Shown: positions 6,907-14,855, counted from the stretch's first letter. The stretch: 15,685 nt of DNA from an uncultured Bacilli bacterium (GCA_910576985.1 CAJTLA010000031.1:1-15685); one strand, 5' to 3'. The notes: generated by a model not told the origin, from the sequence alone. A program made the numbers and translations.

Positions 6907-7374
6907 ATGGGACTACTAGAAGTAAGAAACGAATTTGAAAAAATTGGAATTGTAGATCAAATTATTATTTTAGAAGAATGTACTTCTACTGTTGAAGAAG
7001 CAGCACACGCTCTTCATATAGAACCTGCTAGAGTAGCAAAAACACTTACATTAAAATCAAAAGAAGGATGTTTATTAATTGTTACAGCAGGAAATCGGAA
7101 AATTGACAATTCTAAATTTAAAAAAACATTTAAATTAAAAGCAAAAATGCTAACGCCTGATGAAGCATATGAATATACTGGACACATGATAGGAGGGATC
7201 TGCCCATTTGGGTTAAAACAATCAATCCCTGTCTATCTAGACGTTTCATTAAAAAAATTTACAAAAGTATATCCAGCATGTGGAGATGCACATTCTGCAA
7301 TTGGGCTCTCAATCGAAGAGCTAGAACAATATAGCCACATGAAAGAATGGGTGGATGTCACAAAAGACCAATAA
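6907..7374 (+). CDS. YbaK/EbsC-type aminoacyl-tRNA deacylase, 155 aa
   Basis: Members of this family hydrolyse mischarged tRNAs, commonly Cys-tRNA(Pro) (YbaK) or related errors. Typical features are visible: EECTSTVEEAAHALHI near the N-terminus, RVAKTLTLKS with the catalytic-site Lys, LLIVTAGNRKID, TGHMIGGICPFGL, then SLKKFTKVYPACGDAHSAIGLS. It is a free-standing single-domain protein of the usual ~155-160 residues. The ATG follows GAGGAGGAAGTT. It is a monocistronic plus-strand gene with its own promoter and a terminator on its stop codon. Which mischarged tRNA it edits cannot be decided from the sequence. Confidence 0.92.
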   Translation: MGLLEVRNEFEKIGIVDQIIILEECTSTVEEAAHALHIEPARVAKTLTLKSKEGCLLIVTAGNRKIDNSKFKKTFKLKAKMLTPDEAYEYTGHMIGGICPFGLKQSIPVYLDVSLKKFTKVYPACGDAHSAIGLSIEELEQYSHMKEWVDVTKDQ

Positions 7375-7386
7375 GGTCTTTTATTT
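7362..7386 (+). terminator. Terminator of the YbaK-type gene
   Basis: Eight-base-pair stem AAAAGACC/GGTCTTTT (7362-7369 with 7375-7382) around AATAA, followed by ATTTTT. The TAA stop codon is the loop itself. A-rich on the left, it may also act on the convergent minus-strand gene ending at 7381. Confidence 0.75.
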
Positions 7387-8165
7387 TTGATATAATGATT
7401 TCATCAAAATAGCTCCAGTATCTTGAGTATTGTGGGCTTCACAAATCGTAATTGGCGCCAACCCTTTTTCTTTAATTGCTGTAATGTAATCCTCCGCTTT
7501 TGGATAATATTCAAAATCTTCTTCAAACAAGGATAATTGTGTTTCTTCCTTTTTATCACCAAAAGCCTTATGTACTTTCTCTCCCCTTTCTGTATAATCC
7601 ACTGGATACACATGAAAATGTGTTTGTAATAACTTATCCTTTCCAAGTTCTCTTGCATGAAGATGTGCAAAATCAATACATGGATAAGCAATTGGAACCC
7701 GCTTACAAATTTCAATAATTTCATCCAAACTTCCAAGTTGATTCACTTTTTCTCCAATTTCTGGATATAAATGAATCGAAAGATCCAATCCAGGAACAGT
7801 CTCATTCAATGCAGCAATCAATTGTTCTAACCCTTCTTTTCTATTTTGAAAACCACCACCTGGATGAAAAATAATACGATTGACTCCTAATATTTTGGCA
7901 AGCTCATAAGCTTTCTGAATCTCCAACTGTGACCTTTTTACAGTTTCCATTTTTTTAGAAGCCAAACAAATATAATATGATGTTTTTCTGCAAGCTGCCT
8001 ATAGAGAATTGCCTGTTCTTCTTTCATGCGAATTCCATAAGTACATTGTAGTTCAATCACATCTAATCCTAAATGTTCCAACCAAGAAAAAATTTCTTCT
8101 CTTTTTTTATGCTGTTCAAAAAAATGAACAGGAAATCCTGCGACACCAAATTTTACCTTATTCAT
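7381..8165 (-). pseudogene. TIM-barrel protein of the endonuclease IV / xylose-isomerase-like family, broken by deletion and frameshift
   Basis: Two overlapping frames on the minus strand make one protein: the N-terminal 75 codons (8165-7938, starting MNKVKFGVAGFP after AAGGTGGT) and the rest (to 7381). Zinc-ligand motifs of the AP-endonuclease-2 fold remain in the second part: FHPGGG, HLYPEIGEK, CIDFAHLHAR, HFHVYPVDY...GEKVHKAFGD and ICEAHNT. The first frame ends ...RQLAEKHH and the second picks up at ...YYICLASKKM. Relatives have an SxHAPYY segment between these, and that segment (with its metal-binding His) appears in neither frame, so a short out-of-frame deletion, roughly 20-25 bases near 7970-7985, is the likeliest cause and not a single-base error. 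It is downstream of the FAD/Rieske gene (42-base gap), possibly cotranscribed. Confidence 0.75.
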
Positions 8166-8200
8166 AATACCACCTTATCTTCATTATGAAGGAAAATACG

Positions 8201-8239
8201 AAAAAAACTAATGATAATATGTAATATTATAATTACTAG
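8201..8239 (-). terminator. Possible terminator at the end of the FAD/Rieske gene
   Basis: On the minus strand an imperfect A/T-rich hairpin (8227-8239 with 8208-8220, about ten of thirteen positions paired) overlaps the last codons and the TAG stop, followed by seven T. It is weak because it holds few G-C pairs. Confidence 0.35.
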
Positions 8240-9629
8240 GGCCAACAATCACATGACCATCAAGATCAAATCTAGAACCATGGCAAGGACAATCCCACGT
8301 TTTTTCCACAGAGTTAAACAACAAACTACATTTCATATGTGGACAACGATTATGAACAATGTGTTCCTTACCCCATTTATCCACATAGATTGCTAAATCA
8401 CCCTCAAAATAAACATTGTCAGGATCCCATTTTTTATTTTTCCACACTTTATTTTCAATCATCGGTTTCATTCCACCATAAATTGTCTTGGGTAAAGTTT
8501 CCAACTGTAAACTACGAAGTGGAGAAAACAGTGCTTCATAAGGATTATAAATATTTAGAATCATATCTGAAACAATTTTTCCTGCCAAATTACTATTGGT
8601 CATTCCCCAGGTATTATATCCAGTTGCCAAATAAAGATTTTCACTACTTTTTTCTAATCTTCCTATAAAAGGAAGCCCATCAAATGTCATAATATCATGA
8701 TTGCTCCACATATATTTTGGCCTAAGCCCCATCCTTTGTATTGATTGCTCCAAACAATCAAAATGTTTTTTCGCATCATACTGTTGATATAATGGATGTG
8801 TCTCCGATAAATAAATCATATATTGATTTTTATGATCACCATGATAACGTACTGAAATCACTGGTTTATCTACACTAATAGCAGAATATGATTCTGATTT
8901 TTCTACTTTCGATGCCGACAAATAAGAACGCTCTAAAGTACATTTAAGTGGCATTAAAAATGGAAATAAAAAATAAGGATAGTGACAAGCAAATACTATT
9001 TTTTTTGCTTTAATGGAAACCAATTCATTTCCACATATATAACTATCATTTTCTTTTTTCATAAAATTAATATCGGTTTGTTCATAAAATTGAACTCCTG
9101 CCTTTTTACAAATTTCTTTCAATGACAAAATATATTTCACAGGATGAAATACATAAGTATCATCCACCCTGATTGCATCTCCAACTGTTTGAACAGAAAT
9201 TCCAAACTCTTCCAATAACTTTTTTTCTTCCATAATTTTTTCATTCTTTTTATTAGCAAAAATATAAGATGCAGCAACTTCCAAATCACAATCAATATCA
9301 TTTTCATTTATAATATTTTTGATAATATGAATCGCTTCTAACTGAGACTCTAAATATTTTTTAGCAGTTTCTAACGAATATTTCTTTTTTAAATTATAAT
9401 AAACTGTATCTTGCAAATAAGTAATTTTTCCAGTCGTCCTAGCACTCACTCCATGTCCTACCTTATTTTTATCTACAACAACAATACAAAGACCTTGATT
9501 ACGAAGATGATATGCTGTACTCACCCCAGTCATACCAGCACCCACAATTAAAACATCACACACAATATCTGTTTTTAAAATTGGTTCTTGTTCATTAATA
9601 TTTTCTAACCATATACTTTTTCTTTTCAT
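8208..9629 (-). CDS. FAD-dependent oxidoreductase with C-terminal Rieske [2Fe-2S] domain (YhfW-like), 473 aa
   Basis: The N-terminus has the dinucleotide-binding fold DVLIVGAGMTGVSTAYHLR (GxGxxG at residues 30-35), then VVDKNKVGHGVSARTTGKI, as in DAO/GlcD-type amine oxidases. A second FAD-contact region, PFIGRLEKSSENLYLATGYNTWGMTNS, lies near residue 330. The last ~70 residues are a Rieske domain: C429-P-H431-x2-KC434 and C447-P-C449-H450-GSRFDLDG supply two Cys and two His ligands, plus a Cys pair (434/449) placed like the disulfide of high-potential Rieske proteins. This two-domain order matches YhfW of Bacillus, whose substrate is not firmly known. No signal peptide is seen, so it is likely cytoplasmic. 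AGGAGG lies five bases before the ATG. The end (GPSNYNITYYH) departs from the usual GPA-x-x-L tail. Confidence 0.9.
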   Translation of the reverse strand: MKRKSIWLENINEQEPILKTDIVCDVLIVGAGMTGVSTAYHLRNQGLCIVVVDKNKVGHGVSARTTGKITYLQDTVYYNLKKKYSLETAKKYLESQLEAIHIIKNIINENDIDCDLEVAASYIFANKKNEKIMEEKKLLEEFGISVQTVGDAIRVDDTYVFHPVKYILSLKEICKKAGVQFYEQTDINFMKKENDSYICGNELVSIKAKKIVFACHYPYFLFPFLMPLKCTLERSYLSASKVEKSESYSAISVDKPVISVRYHGDHKNQYMIYLSETHPLYQQYDAKKHFDCLEQSIQRMGLRPKYMWSNHDIMTFDGLPFIGRLEKSSENLYLATGYNTWGMTNSNLAGKIVSDMILNIYNPYEALFSPLRSLQLETLPKTIYGGMKPMIENKVWKNKKWDPDNVYFEGDLAIYVDKWGKEHIVHNRCPHMKCSLLFNSVEKTWDCPCHGSRFDLDGHVIVGPSNYNITYYH

Positions 9630-9657
9630 AAATGCCTCCTAATTAGTTATGAATGAA

Positions 9658-9686
9658 AAAATATAACTATAAACAAAAAAAGTCAA
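9658..9686 (-). promoter_or_regulatory. Possible promoter of the FAD/Rieske gene
   Basis: On the minus strand, TTGACT (9681-9686) followed after 17 bases by TATTTT (9658-9663); TATATT with a 15-base spacer is an alternative. The -35 box is the loop end plus descending arm of the preceding terminator hairpin. Confidence 0.4.
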
Positions 9687-9694
9687 TTTTGACT
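9675..9694 (-). terminator. Terminator of the extracytoplasmic-protein operon
   Basis: On the minus strand, AGTCA (9690-9694) pairs with TGACT (9681-9685) around AAAT, then seven T. The stem is only five base pairs; it overlaps the stop codon of the upstream gene (TAG, 9693-9695). Confidence 0.5.
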
Positions 9695-10334
9695 ATTTTC
9701 TGCAGATAAATCCCATACCTTCATAATATGATTTTACACTATCAATATTTTGATTAAATTTTAAGTCTACAAAAACATTGCTATTACCATCTTCAGAATC
9801 CTTTTGAATCGTATCATAATCCACATCCGCATAATTTGTAGTTATGTTATATGAAAAAGTATCATTATCCAAACTTGATTTCACAGAAAAACCTTTATAT
9901 TTTTTGTAGTTTTCTTCTGATTCTGTATAAAGTTCCTTTCTAACTGGTAATTCTTCTTTTCCTACCTCACTAATCGCTTTCATCGTTAAAGTATAATCTT
10001 CTTTTTTTAATTGTTTATCAATATAAGTAATAACTGTTTTAATCGTAGTATTATAATCATTATCTTTTAAAGACTGTGTACATGTCATAGTAAGTGTTTT
10101 TCCAGCATTTGGATCCTTTTGTTCTTTATCGACTGTATTAGGTTTTGTATTAGAACCAAAATGAAAACCATTATCCCTAAAGTTAACCCATCCTTTATAA
10201 AAATAAGGCATAAAGATCATAAAAATTAATAAAACTGCCACAATTGTAATAACCACTCTTTTCTCCGAATCCATTTTTTTCCAAGATTCCATCATAGATT
10301 TTAAAATACTCTTTTTCTCATTTTTCTGTTTCAT
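9693..10334 (-). CDS. Membrane-anchored extracytoplasmic protein, 213 aa (paralogue of the next gene)
   Basis: No function recognised. A basic cytoplasmic N-terminus (~25 residues) is followed by one membrane segment, VVITIVAVLLIFMIFMPYFY (~26-45), and an outer domain from ~70 onward. The protein has only two cysteines, one at the start (LTMTCTQ) and one at the end (GFICRK) of that domain. Together with the KKYKGFSVKSSLDNDTFSY...NYADVDYDTI core, this layout matches the domain of the upstream gene and is also reminiscent of DUF1307/YehR-type lipoproteins (recalled similarity, not tested). Its ATG lies two bases after the upstream stop, so the two are cotranscribed and probably translationally coupled; the ribosome binding site GAGGGAT is formed by the last codons of the upstream gene. 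Confidence 0.85.
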   Translation of the reverse strand: MKQKNEKKSILKSMMESWKKMDSEKRVVITIVAVLLIFMIFMPYFYKGWVNFRDNGFHFGSNTKPNTVDKEQKDPNAGKTLTMTCTQSLKDNDYNTTIKTVITYIDKQLKKEDYTLTMKAISEVGKEELPVRKELYTESEENYKKYKGFSVKSSLDNDTFSYNITTNYADVDYDTIQKDSEDGNSNVFVDLKFNQNIDSVKSYYEGMGFICRK

Positions 10335-10336
10335 TT

Positions 10337-11233
10337 TTATCCCTCACTTATCTGACAAGTATATCCTGCAACATTAAAATAATCTGTAACTAATTCAAGA
10401 CTATCTGTCTTTCTGATATCATTAAACGCATGTAATACATCATCACCTTCATTTTCCTTATATTCATATGAAATTTTTGAAAAATCAGCTTTTAAATAAT
10501 CCGTTTTCACAGTAAACATATGCTTGTCCCCTGAAGGTACATATTTGGTTGTAAATCCTTTCACTTTTCCTAACTTATCAATCCACTCTTTATAAGAATC
10601 TACCAAATAAGGAAGATCTGCTGTTCCTTTTGCATCAATTGCAGATATCGTTCTAATCGTTTCATCACTCAAAACACCTTTTCCCACTTGATAACGCACC
10701 TTAATACTATCTACAGTTCGAATTCCATCATCATCAAAAGTCTTTCTACAAGAGAAATTTTTAAACTGTAATTTGGGAGTAGTACTTCCTCCGTTATTTC
10801 CAGAATTTCCGTTTCCACTTCCTCCATTGCTTCCAGAACTTCCGTTTCCGCTTCCTCCATTGCTTCCAGAACTTCCGTTTCCACTTCCTCCATTATTTCC
10901 AGAGCTTCCGTTTCCACTTCCTCCATTATTTCCAGAGCTTCCGTTTCCACTTCCATCATTGCTTCCAGAACTTCCGTTTCCACTTCCATCATTGCTTCCA
11001 GAACTTCCGTTTCCGCTTCCATCATTGTTTCCAGAACTTCCGTTTCCACTTCCATCATTGTTTCCAGAATTTCCATTTCCCCCATTATTTTCACCATTTT
11101 GATTAGAACCATTATTTGGATTATTAGAACTTTTACCATTATTCATAAAGACAAGAACCATCGCTACAATCGCAATAATCACAACAACCAATACAGAAAT
11201 CAAAATGATCTTTGTTTTCTTACTTTTATCCAT
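10337..11233 (-). CDS. Membrane-anchored extracytoplasmic protein with Gly/Asn/Ser repeat linker, 298 aa
   Basis: No function recognised. Residues 7-30 (TKIILISVLVVVIIAIVAMVLVF) are a membrane anchor with a basic N-terminus. Residues ~31-150 form a flexible linker, mostly eleven-residue repeats (GNNDGSGNGSS and variants, eight full copies at 57-144). Residues ~155-298 form a folded domain framed by the only two cysteines (FSC162RK and YTCQISEG at the end) with KGFTTKYVPSGDKHMFTVKTDY...ADFSKI in the middle, related to the domain of the downstream gene. The long spacer would hold the domain away from the membrane, through or into the cell wall. The ATG follows AGGAGG at seven bases. Overlapping open frames in the repeat on both strands are by-products of its periodicity. 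Confidence 0.88.
   Translation of the reverse strand: MDKSKKTKIILISVLVVVIIAIVAMVLVFMNNGKSSNNPNNGSNQNGENNGGNGNSGNNDGSGNGSSGNNDGSGNGSSGSNDGSGNGSSGSNDGSGNGSSGNNGGSGNGSSGNNGGSGNGSSGSNGGSGNGSSGSNGGSGNGNSGNNGGSTTPKLQFKNFSCRKTFDDDGIRTVDSIKVRYQVGKGVLSDETIRTISAIDAKGTADLPYLVDSYKEWIDKLGKVKGFTTKYVPSGDKHMFTVKTDYLKADFSKISYEYKENEGDDVLHAFNDIRKTDSLELVTDYFNVAGYTCQISEG
10784..11065 (-). repeat. 33-bp minisatellite encoding an 11-residue Gly/Asn/Ser repeat
   Basis: Eight full 33-base units plus a partial unit (10784-10801) encode G(N/S)N(D/G)GSGNGSS. Units come in blocks: the membrane-proximal half has Asp at position 4 and the distal half has Gly, and N/S at position 2 alternates in pairs, suggesting duplication of two-unit segments. 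The unit is a multiple of three, so slippage would change linker length without a frameshift. Confidence 0.95.
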
Positions 11234-11255
11234 GTGAAATCCTCCTTATTCTACC

Positions 11256-11292
11256 TACTTATAAGTATACCAATTTTTTTTAAAATTGAAAA
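11256..11292 (-). promoter_or_regulatory. Candidate promoter and palindrome upstream of the repeat-linker gene
   Basis: On the minus strand, TTTTCA (11287-11292) and TATACT (11264-11269) are 17 bases apart. The perfect 12-bp palindrome TACTTATAAGTA (11256-11267) overlaps the -10 and the likely start point, and the spacer contains CAATTTT-AAAA-AAAATTG. Either could be an operator; both could also be chance in AT-rich sequence. Confidence 0.4.
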
Positions 11293-11335
11293 GACAAAAT
11301 TATTTTCTTTTGTAAAGCATGACATTTCTAGACAG

Positions 11336-13078
11336 TCAATCCTCAAACTGACTCATATATAAATCATAATAAAACCCTTTTTGTTTCAATAATGCATCAT
11401 GATTTCCACGTTCCACAATCTCACCATGATGAAGCACCAAAATCATATCCGCACTACGAATAGTAGAAAGACGATGTGCAATCACAAAACTAGTCCTACC
11501 ATTCATAAGCTCTTTCATCCCTTGATTGATTTGAAGCTCTGTTCTAGTATCAACATTACTGGTCGCTTCATCCAAAACAAGAATATTTGGGTTCGCTAAA
11601 ATAGCCCGTGCAATGGTAATTAATTGTCGCTCCCCCTCTGAAAAATTACTTCCTTCTTCCTCTACTATAGAATCATAACCATTTGGAAGTCGATGAATAA
11701 ACTGATGAGCTTGAGCCTTTTTACTTGCTTCTATTACTTCTAAATCAGTAGCAAATTCATTCCCATATCGAATATTTTCTTTCACTGTACCTTTAAACAA
11801 ATGCGTATCTTGTAGTACAATCCCGATCTTTTTCCGAAGCTCATTTTGTCGTACCTTAGAAATATCAATTCCATCTATTTTTATTACACCATGATCCACA
11901 TCATAAAATCGAGTTAACAAATTAATAATGGTCGTTTTCCCAGCACCAGTAGGTCCAACAAGCGCGATTGACTCCCCTTTAGAAACTTCTAAATTAATAT
12001 CCTTTAATATAGGTTTATCCTTAGTATACCCAAAATAAACATGTTCTAACGATACAAAACCTTCTATAGAATCAAATAAAACTGGATTCTCCACATCAGT
12101 AACCTCTATTTTTTGATCCATCACTTCAAACACTCGCTCTGCTCCTGCTAGTGCAGCCTGAATAGAAGCATATAAAGTCGCTAATTGATTAATCGGTCTA
12201 CGAAACATATCCGCATAGGTCACAAAAGCTAAAATATTTCCAATTGTCGCATATCCATAAACCGTCATAATAGAACCAACCGCAATAATTAGTACATATC
12301 CAATATTATTAACAGCAACATTAGCAGGAATCACCAAATTAGAATACAATTCCGCTTTCACAGAAACCTCTTTCAAATCATGATTATATCGTTCAAACTC
12401 TAACACTGAATCTTCTTCCTTACAATAACTTTTAATTACTCGCATACCTGTCATCATTTCCTCGGCAGCACTATTTAATTTTCCTAAATTTTCTTGTTGC
12501 TTCATAAAATAATTTCCAGAAGCGACACCAATTTTGACTACAATCCAAAAGAAAATTGGAACCGTAATAATCGTTGTAAGAGCAAGTAAAGGATTCATAA
12601 TAAACATAATCACAGTAACCCCAAGTAACATAAGAACACTACTAATAATCTGAACTACAGCTTCACTTAAAGCATCATCAATAATGGTAATATCATTTGT
12701 AAAACGGCTCATCAAATCTCCCTTTTTATGTTGGTCAAAAAAACGCAAATCTAATTTTTCTAAATGATCAAATAAATCAGTTCTCAAACGATACATTAAC
12801 TGTTCTGAAACTCCTACCATAATATAATTCGTCACCCATCTAGAAAAAGTAACCAATAAATACAAAAACACCAAAATAATACACAAAAAGAATAATGGTC
12901 TCATATTTTCTTTTCCAACAAACTGATCCACAGCAACACTAAGTAAATAAGGAGCAAGCACACTAGAAACCGTAGCAATTAAAACAAAAAATGTCACAAT
13001 TCCCAATTTTAATCGATCTTTTTTTAAATAACTCCAAAGACGTTTCAACGTTTTTTTAGGATTTAATGCTTTCTCCAC
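11336..13078 (-). CDS. ABC exporter, half-transporter B with consensus catalytic residues, 580 aa
   Basis: This is a type IV (TM287/288, LmrCD, BmrCD-like) half exporter: six membrane segments (~25-310), then an ATPase domain. Motifs are Walker A GPTGAGKTT, a non-standard signature NFSEGERQL in place of LSGGQ, Walker B ILVLDEATSNVD with the catalytic Glu, and H-loop VIAHRLSTI. Paired with the upstream gene it would supply the catalytic Glu and His of the active ATP site, and the altered signature to the inactive one. It starts with GTG at 13076-13078, inside the last codons of the upstream gene (23-base overlap), six bases after AAGGGGAG. The cargo cannot be predicted: relatives export drugs, lipids or peptides. 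No clear terminator follows it. Confidence 0.95.
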   Translation of the reverse strand: MEKALNPKKTLKRLWSYLKKDRLKLGIVTFFVLIATVSSVLAPYLLSVAVDQFVGKENMRPLFFLCIILVFLYLLVTFSRWVTNYIMVGVSEQLMYRLRTDLFDHLEKLDLRFFDQHKKGDLMSRFTNDITIIDDALSEAVVQIISSVLMLLGVTVIMFIMNPLLALTTIITVPIFFWIVVKIGVASGNYFMKQQENLGKLNSAAEEMMTGMRVIKSYCKEEDSVLEFERYNHDLKEVSVKAELYSNLVIPANVAVNNIGYVLIIAVGSIMTVYGYATIGNILAFVTYADMFRRPINQLATLYASIQAALAGAERVFEVMDQKIEVTDVENPVLFDSIEGFVSLEHVYFGYTKDKPILKDINLEVSKGESIALVGPTGAGKTTIINLLTRFYDVDHGVIKIDGIDISKVRQNELRKKIGIVLQDTHLFKGTVKENIRYGNEFATDLEVIEASKKAQAHQFIHRLPNGYDSIVEEEGSNFSEGERQLITIARAILANPNILVLDEATSNVDTRTELQINQGMKELMNGRTSFVIAHRLSTIRSADMILVLHHGEIVERGNHDALLKQKGFYYDLYMSQFED

Positions 13079-14807
13079 TAGATTCTCCCCTTTCTAATTG
13101 TGAATAATAGAGTTCTTGATAAAACTGACAATTTTTCATAAGTTCCTGATGGGTTCCTTTCCCGATAATTTCTCCATCTTCTAATACCAAAATTTGATCC
13201 AAATCCATAATAGAAGCAATTTTACTAGCAACAATAAGTGTTGTCCTTTTCTCCAAAAATGGTTTTAAATTGGTCCTAATTTGATGATCAGTCTTCATAT
13301 CCACAGCAGATAAAGTATCATCTAATATCAAGATTCTAGGGTCTGATATAATAGCACGAGCCAATGATAAACGCTGTTTTTGACCTCCAGATAGATTCAC
13401 ACCACGTTGTTCTAATACATAATCCATTCCTTTTTCTGAAATAAATTCATAAGCACAAGCCATTTTTGATCCTGCGATCAATTGCTCTTCTGTTGCATGA
13501 TCATTTCCATAAGATAAATTATCACGTATCGTTTTAGAAAACAAAAATGGTTTTTGTAAAGCAATACTAATATGGGTTCGGATAAACAACAAATTATAAT
13601 CTTTAATATTAATATCATCAATCAAAATTTCCCCACTAGATACATCATAAAATCTAGGAATCAAATGAACCAAAGTACTTTTCCCACTTCCTGTTCCACC
13701 AATAATTCCAATCGTTTCACCTGGATGAATTACAAAACTAATGTTTTTCAAAACAGCATCTCCTGTTCCACTATTATAAGCAAAACTAACGTTTTTAAAT
13801 TCCAGCTTTCCTTTCATAGTTTCTAAGGATAACGCTTGTTTTCCATCTTCTAAATCTGATTCAAGTGCGAAAATATCATTAATTCTAAGTGCACTCACTT
13901 CACTCCTAGATAACATCACTATAACCATAGAAGCCATCATAATGGCAGTTAAAATGTTAGTCAAATATTCGATAAATGCCATAATGTCACCAACTTGCAA
14001 TGTTCCTAAATTCACTTCAATACCACCATACCAAAGAAGGAACACAGTTGCAATATGAATAAATAGCATAACAATAGGCAAAGCAATTACCATAATTCTA
14101 GTTCCTTTAATTGTAACTTCCTTTAATCGTTGATTCACTTCCTGAAAACGTTTAATTTCATAATCTTCTTTAACAAAAGATTTTACAACACGAATTCCAT
14201 TTAAATTTTCCCTAACTACTGTATTAACTTCATCTACACTATCTTGCATCTTTTGAAAATATGGAAACGCTTTTTTAACAACAATAGATACAACAATAAT
14301 CATAAAAGGAATTAAAACAAGTAACACCATTGACAATCTAGAACTGATTGTCAGTGCCATAATCAAACTTCCAATAATAATGACTGGTACCCTAAAAATA
14401 AAGCGCAAGCAAAGCATTAATACACTACCAATCAATGTAATATCATTTGTAATAACTGTTACCAAATGTCCCGTTTTTATTTTATCTAAATTAAGAAAAG
14501 ACAAACGTGATATTTTTTGAAATAATTCTTTTCTTAAATCACTTGCCATATATCCACTTGCTTTCGCACTATAATAAGTACTTAAAATACCACCAATAAC
14601 TCCCAATATCGTTAACACTATCATAATACCCAAATGAAATATAATATAACCAATGTTTCTTTCCGCAATTCCAACATTAACCACATTAGCCATAATAGAA
14701 GGCAAAAAAAGTTCCATAATAACTTCCAAAAAAATTAAAGTAGGAGCTAAAATTGCCCATTTTTTATATGGCTTCAAAAAACGTAATAAAATTCCTAAAT
14801 TCTTCAT
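13056..14807 (-). CDS. ABC exporter, half-transporter A with degenerate catalytic residues, 583 aa
   Basis: Partner of the downstream half-transporter. Six membrane segments are followed by an ATPase domain with Walker A GGTGSGKST, a perfect LSGGQKQR signature, Walker B ILILDDTLSAVD in which the catalytic Glu is Asp, and an H-loop LIVASKIASI in which the His is Ser. These two changes mark the degenerate half of heterodimeric exporters; its intact LSGGQ would complete the active site with the partner's Walker motifs. The ATG at 14805-14807 is chosen because AAGGA lies eight bases upstream and the frame then begins MKNLGILLRFLKPYKKW as in the family; the longer frame to 14855 would run through the promoter. 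Last codons overlap the start of the partner gene. Confidence 0.95.
   Translation of the reverse strand: MKNLGILLRFLKPYKKWAILAPTLIFLEVIMELFLPSIMANVVNVGIAERNIGYIIFHLGIMIVLTILGVIGGILSTYYSAKASGYMASDLRKELFQKISRLSFLNLDKIKTGHLVTVITNDITLIGSVLMLCLRFIFRVPVIIIGSLIMALTISSRLSMVLLVLIPFMIIVVSIVVKKAFPYFQKMQDSVDEVNTVVRENLNGIRVVKSFVKEDYEIKRFQEVNQRLKEVTIKGTRIMVIALPIVMLFIHIATVFLLWYGGIEVNLGTLQVGDIMAFIEYLTNILTAIMMASMVIVMLSRSEVSALRINDIFALESDLEDGKQALSLETMKGKLEFKNVSFAYNSGTGDAVLKNISFVIHPGETIGIIGGTGSGKSTLVHLIPRFYDVSSGEILIDDINIKDYNLLFIRTHISIALQKPFLFSKTIRDNLSYGNDHATEEQLIAGSKMACAYEFISEKGMDYVLEQRGVNLSGGQKQRLSLARAIISDPRILILDDTLSAVDMKTDHQIRTNLKPFLEKRTTLIVASKIASIMDLDQILVLEDGEIIGKGTHQELMKNCQFYQELYYSQLERGESSGESIKS
13085..13092 (-). 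promoter_or_regulatory. Ribosome binding site for the GTG start of half-transporter B
   Basis: AAGGGGAG on the minus strand, six bases before the GTG at 13076-13078. It lies inside the 3' end of the upstream gene and supports translational coupling of the heterodimer subunits. Confidence 0.75.
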
Positions 14808-14826
14808 TGTATCATTCCTTATCATT

Positions 14827-14855
14827 ATTATAACCAAAAAAAGGAAAGATATCAA
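14827..14855 (-). promoter_or_regulatory. Promoter of the ABC exporter operon
   Basis: On the minus strand, TTGATA (14850-14855) and a perfect TATAAT (14827-14832) with a 17-base spacer. The -35 lies in the loop and descending arm of the terminator of the preceding surface-protein gene, and the spacer contains its T-tract. Confidence 0.75.

Noticed and set aside
7381..8165. Programmed frameshift joining the two TIM-barrel frames at the A-run near 7950
   Set aside because: A run of seven A on the coding strand (AAAAAAA) is present, but shifting there would add KTSYY/FVWLL-type residues and would still lack the HAPY segment, so loss of bases is the better explanation.
10784..11065. Regular ~33-base repeats as a CRISPR array
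   Set aside because: Units are directly adjacent with no spacers and encode an in-frame peptide repeat.
10711..11139. Long open frames on both strands across the Gly/Asn/Ser repeat region (e.g. Glu/Met-rich and Pro/Phe/Leu-rich products)
   Set aside because: They arise because a 33-base repeat keeps every frame open; none has a ribosome binding site, and the products are pure repeats without a folded domain.
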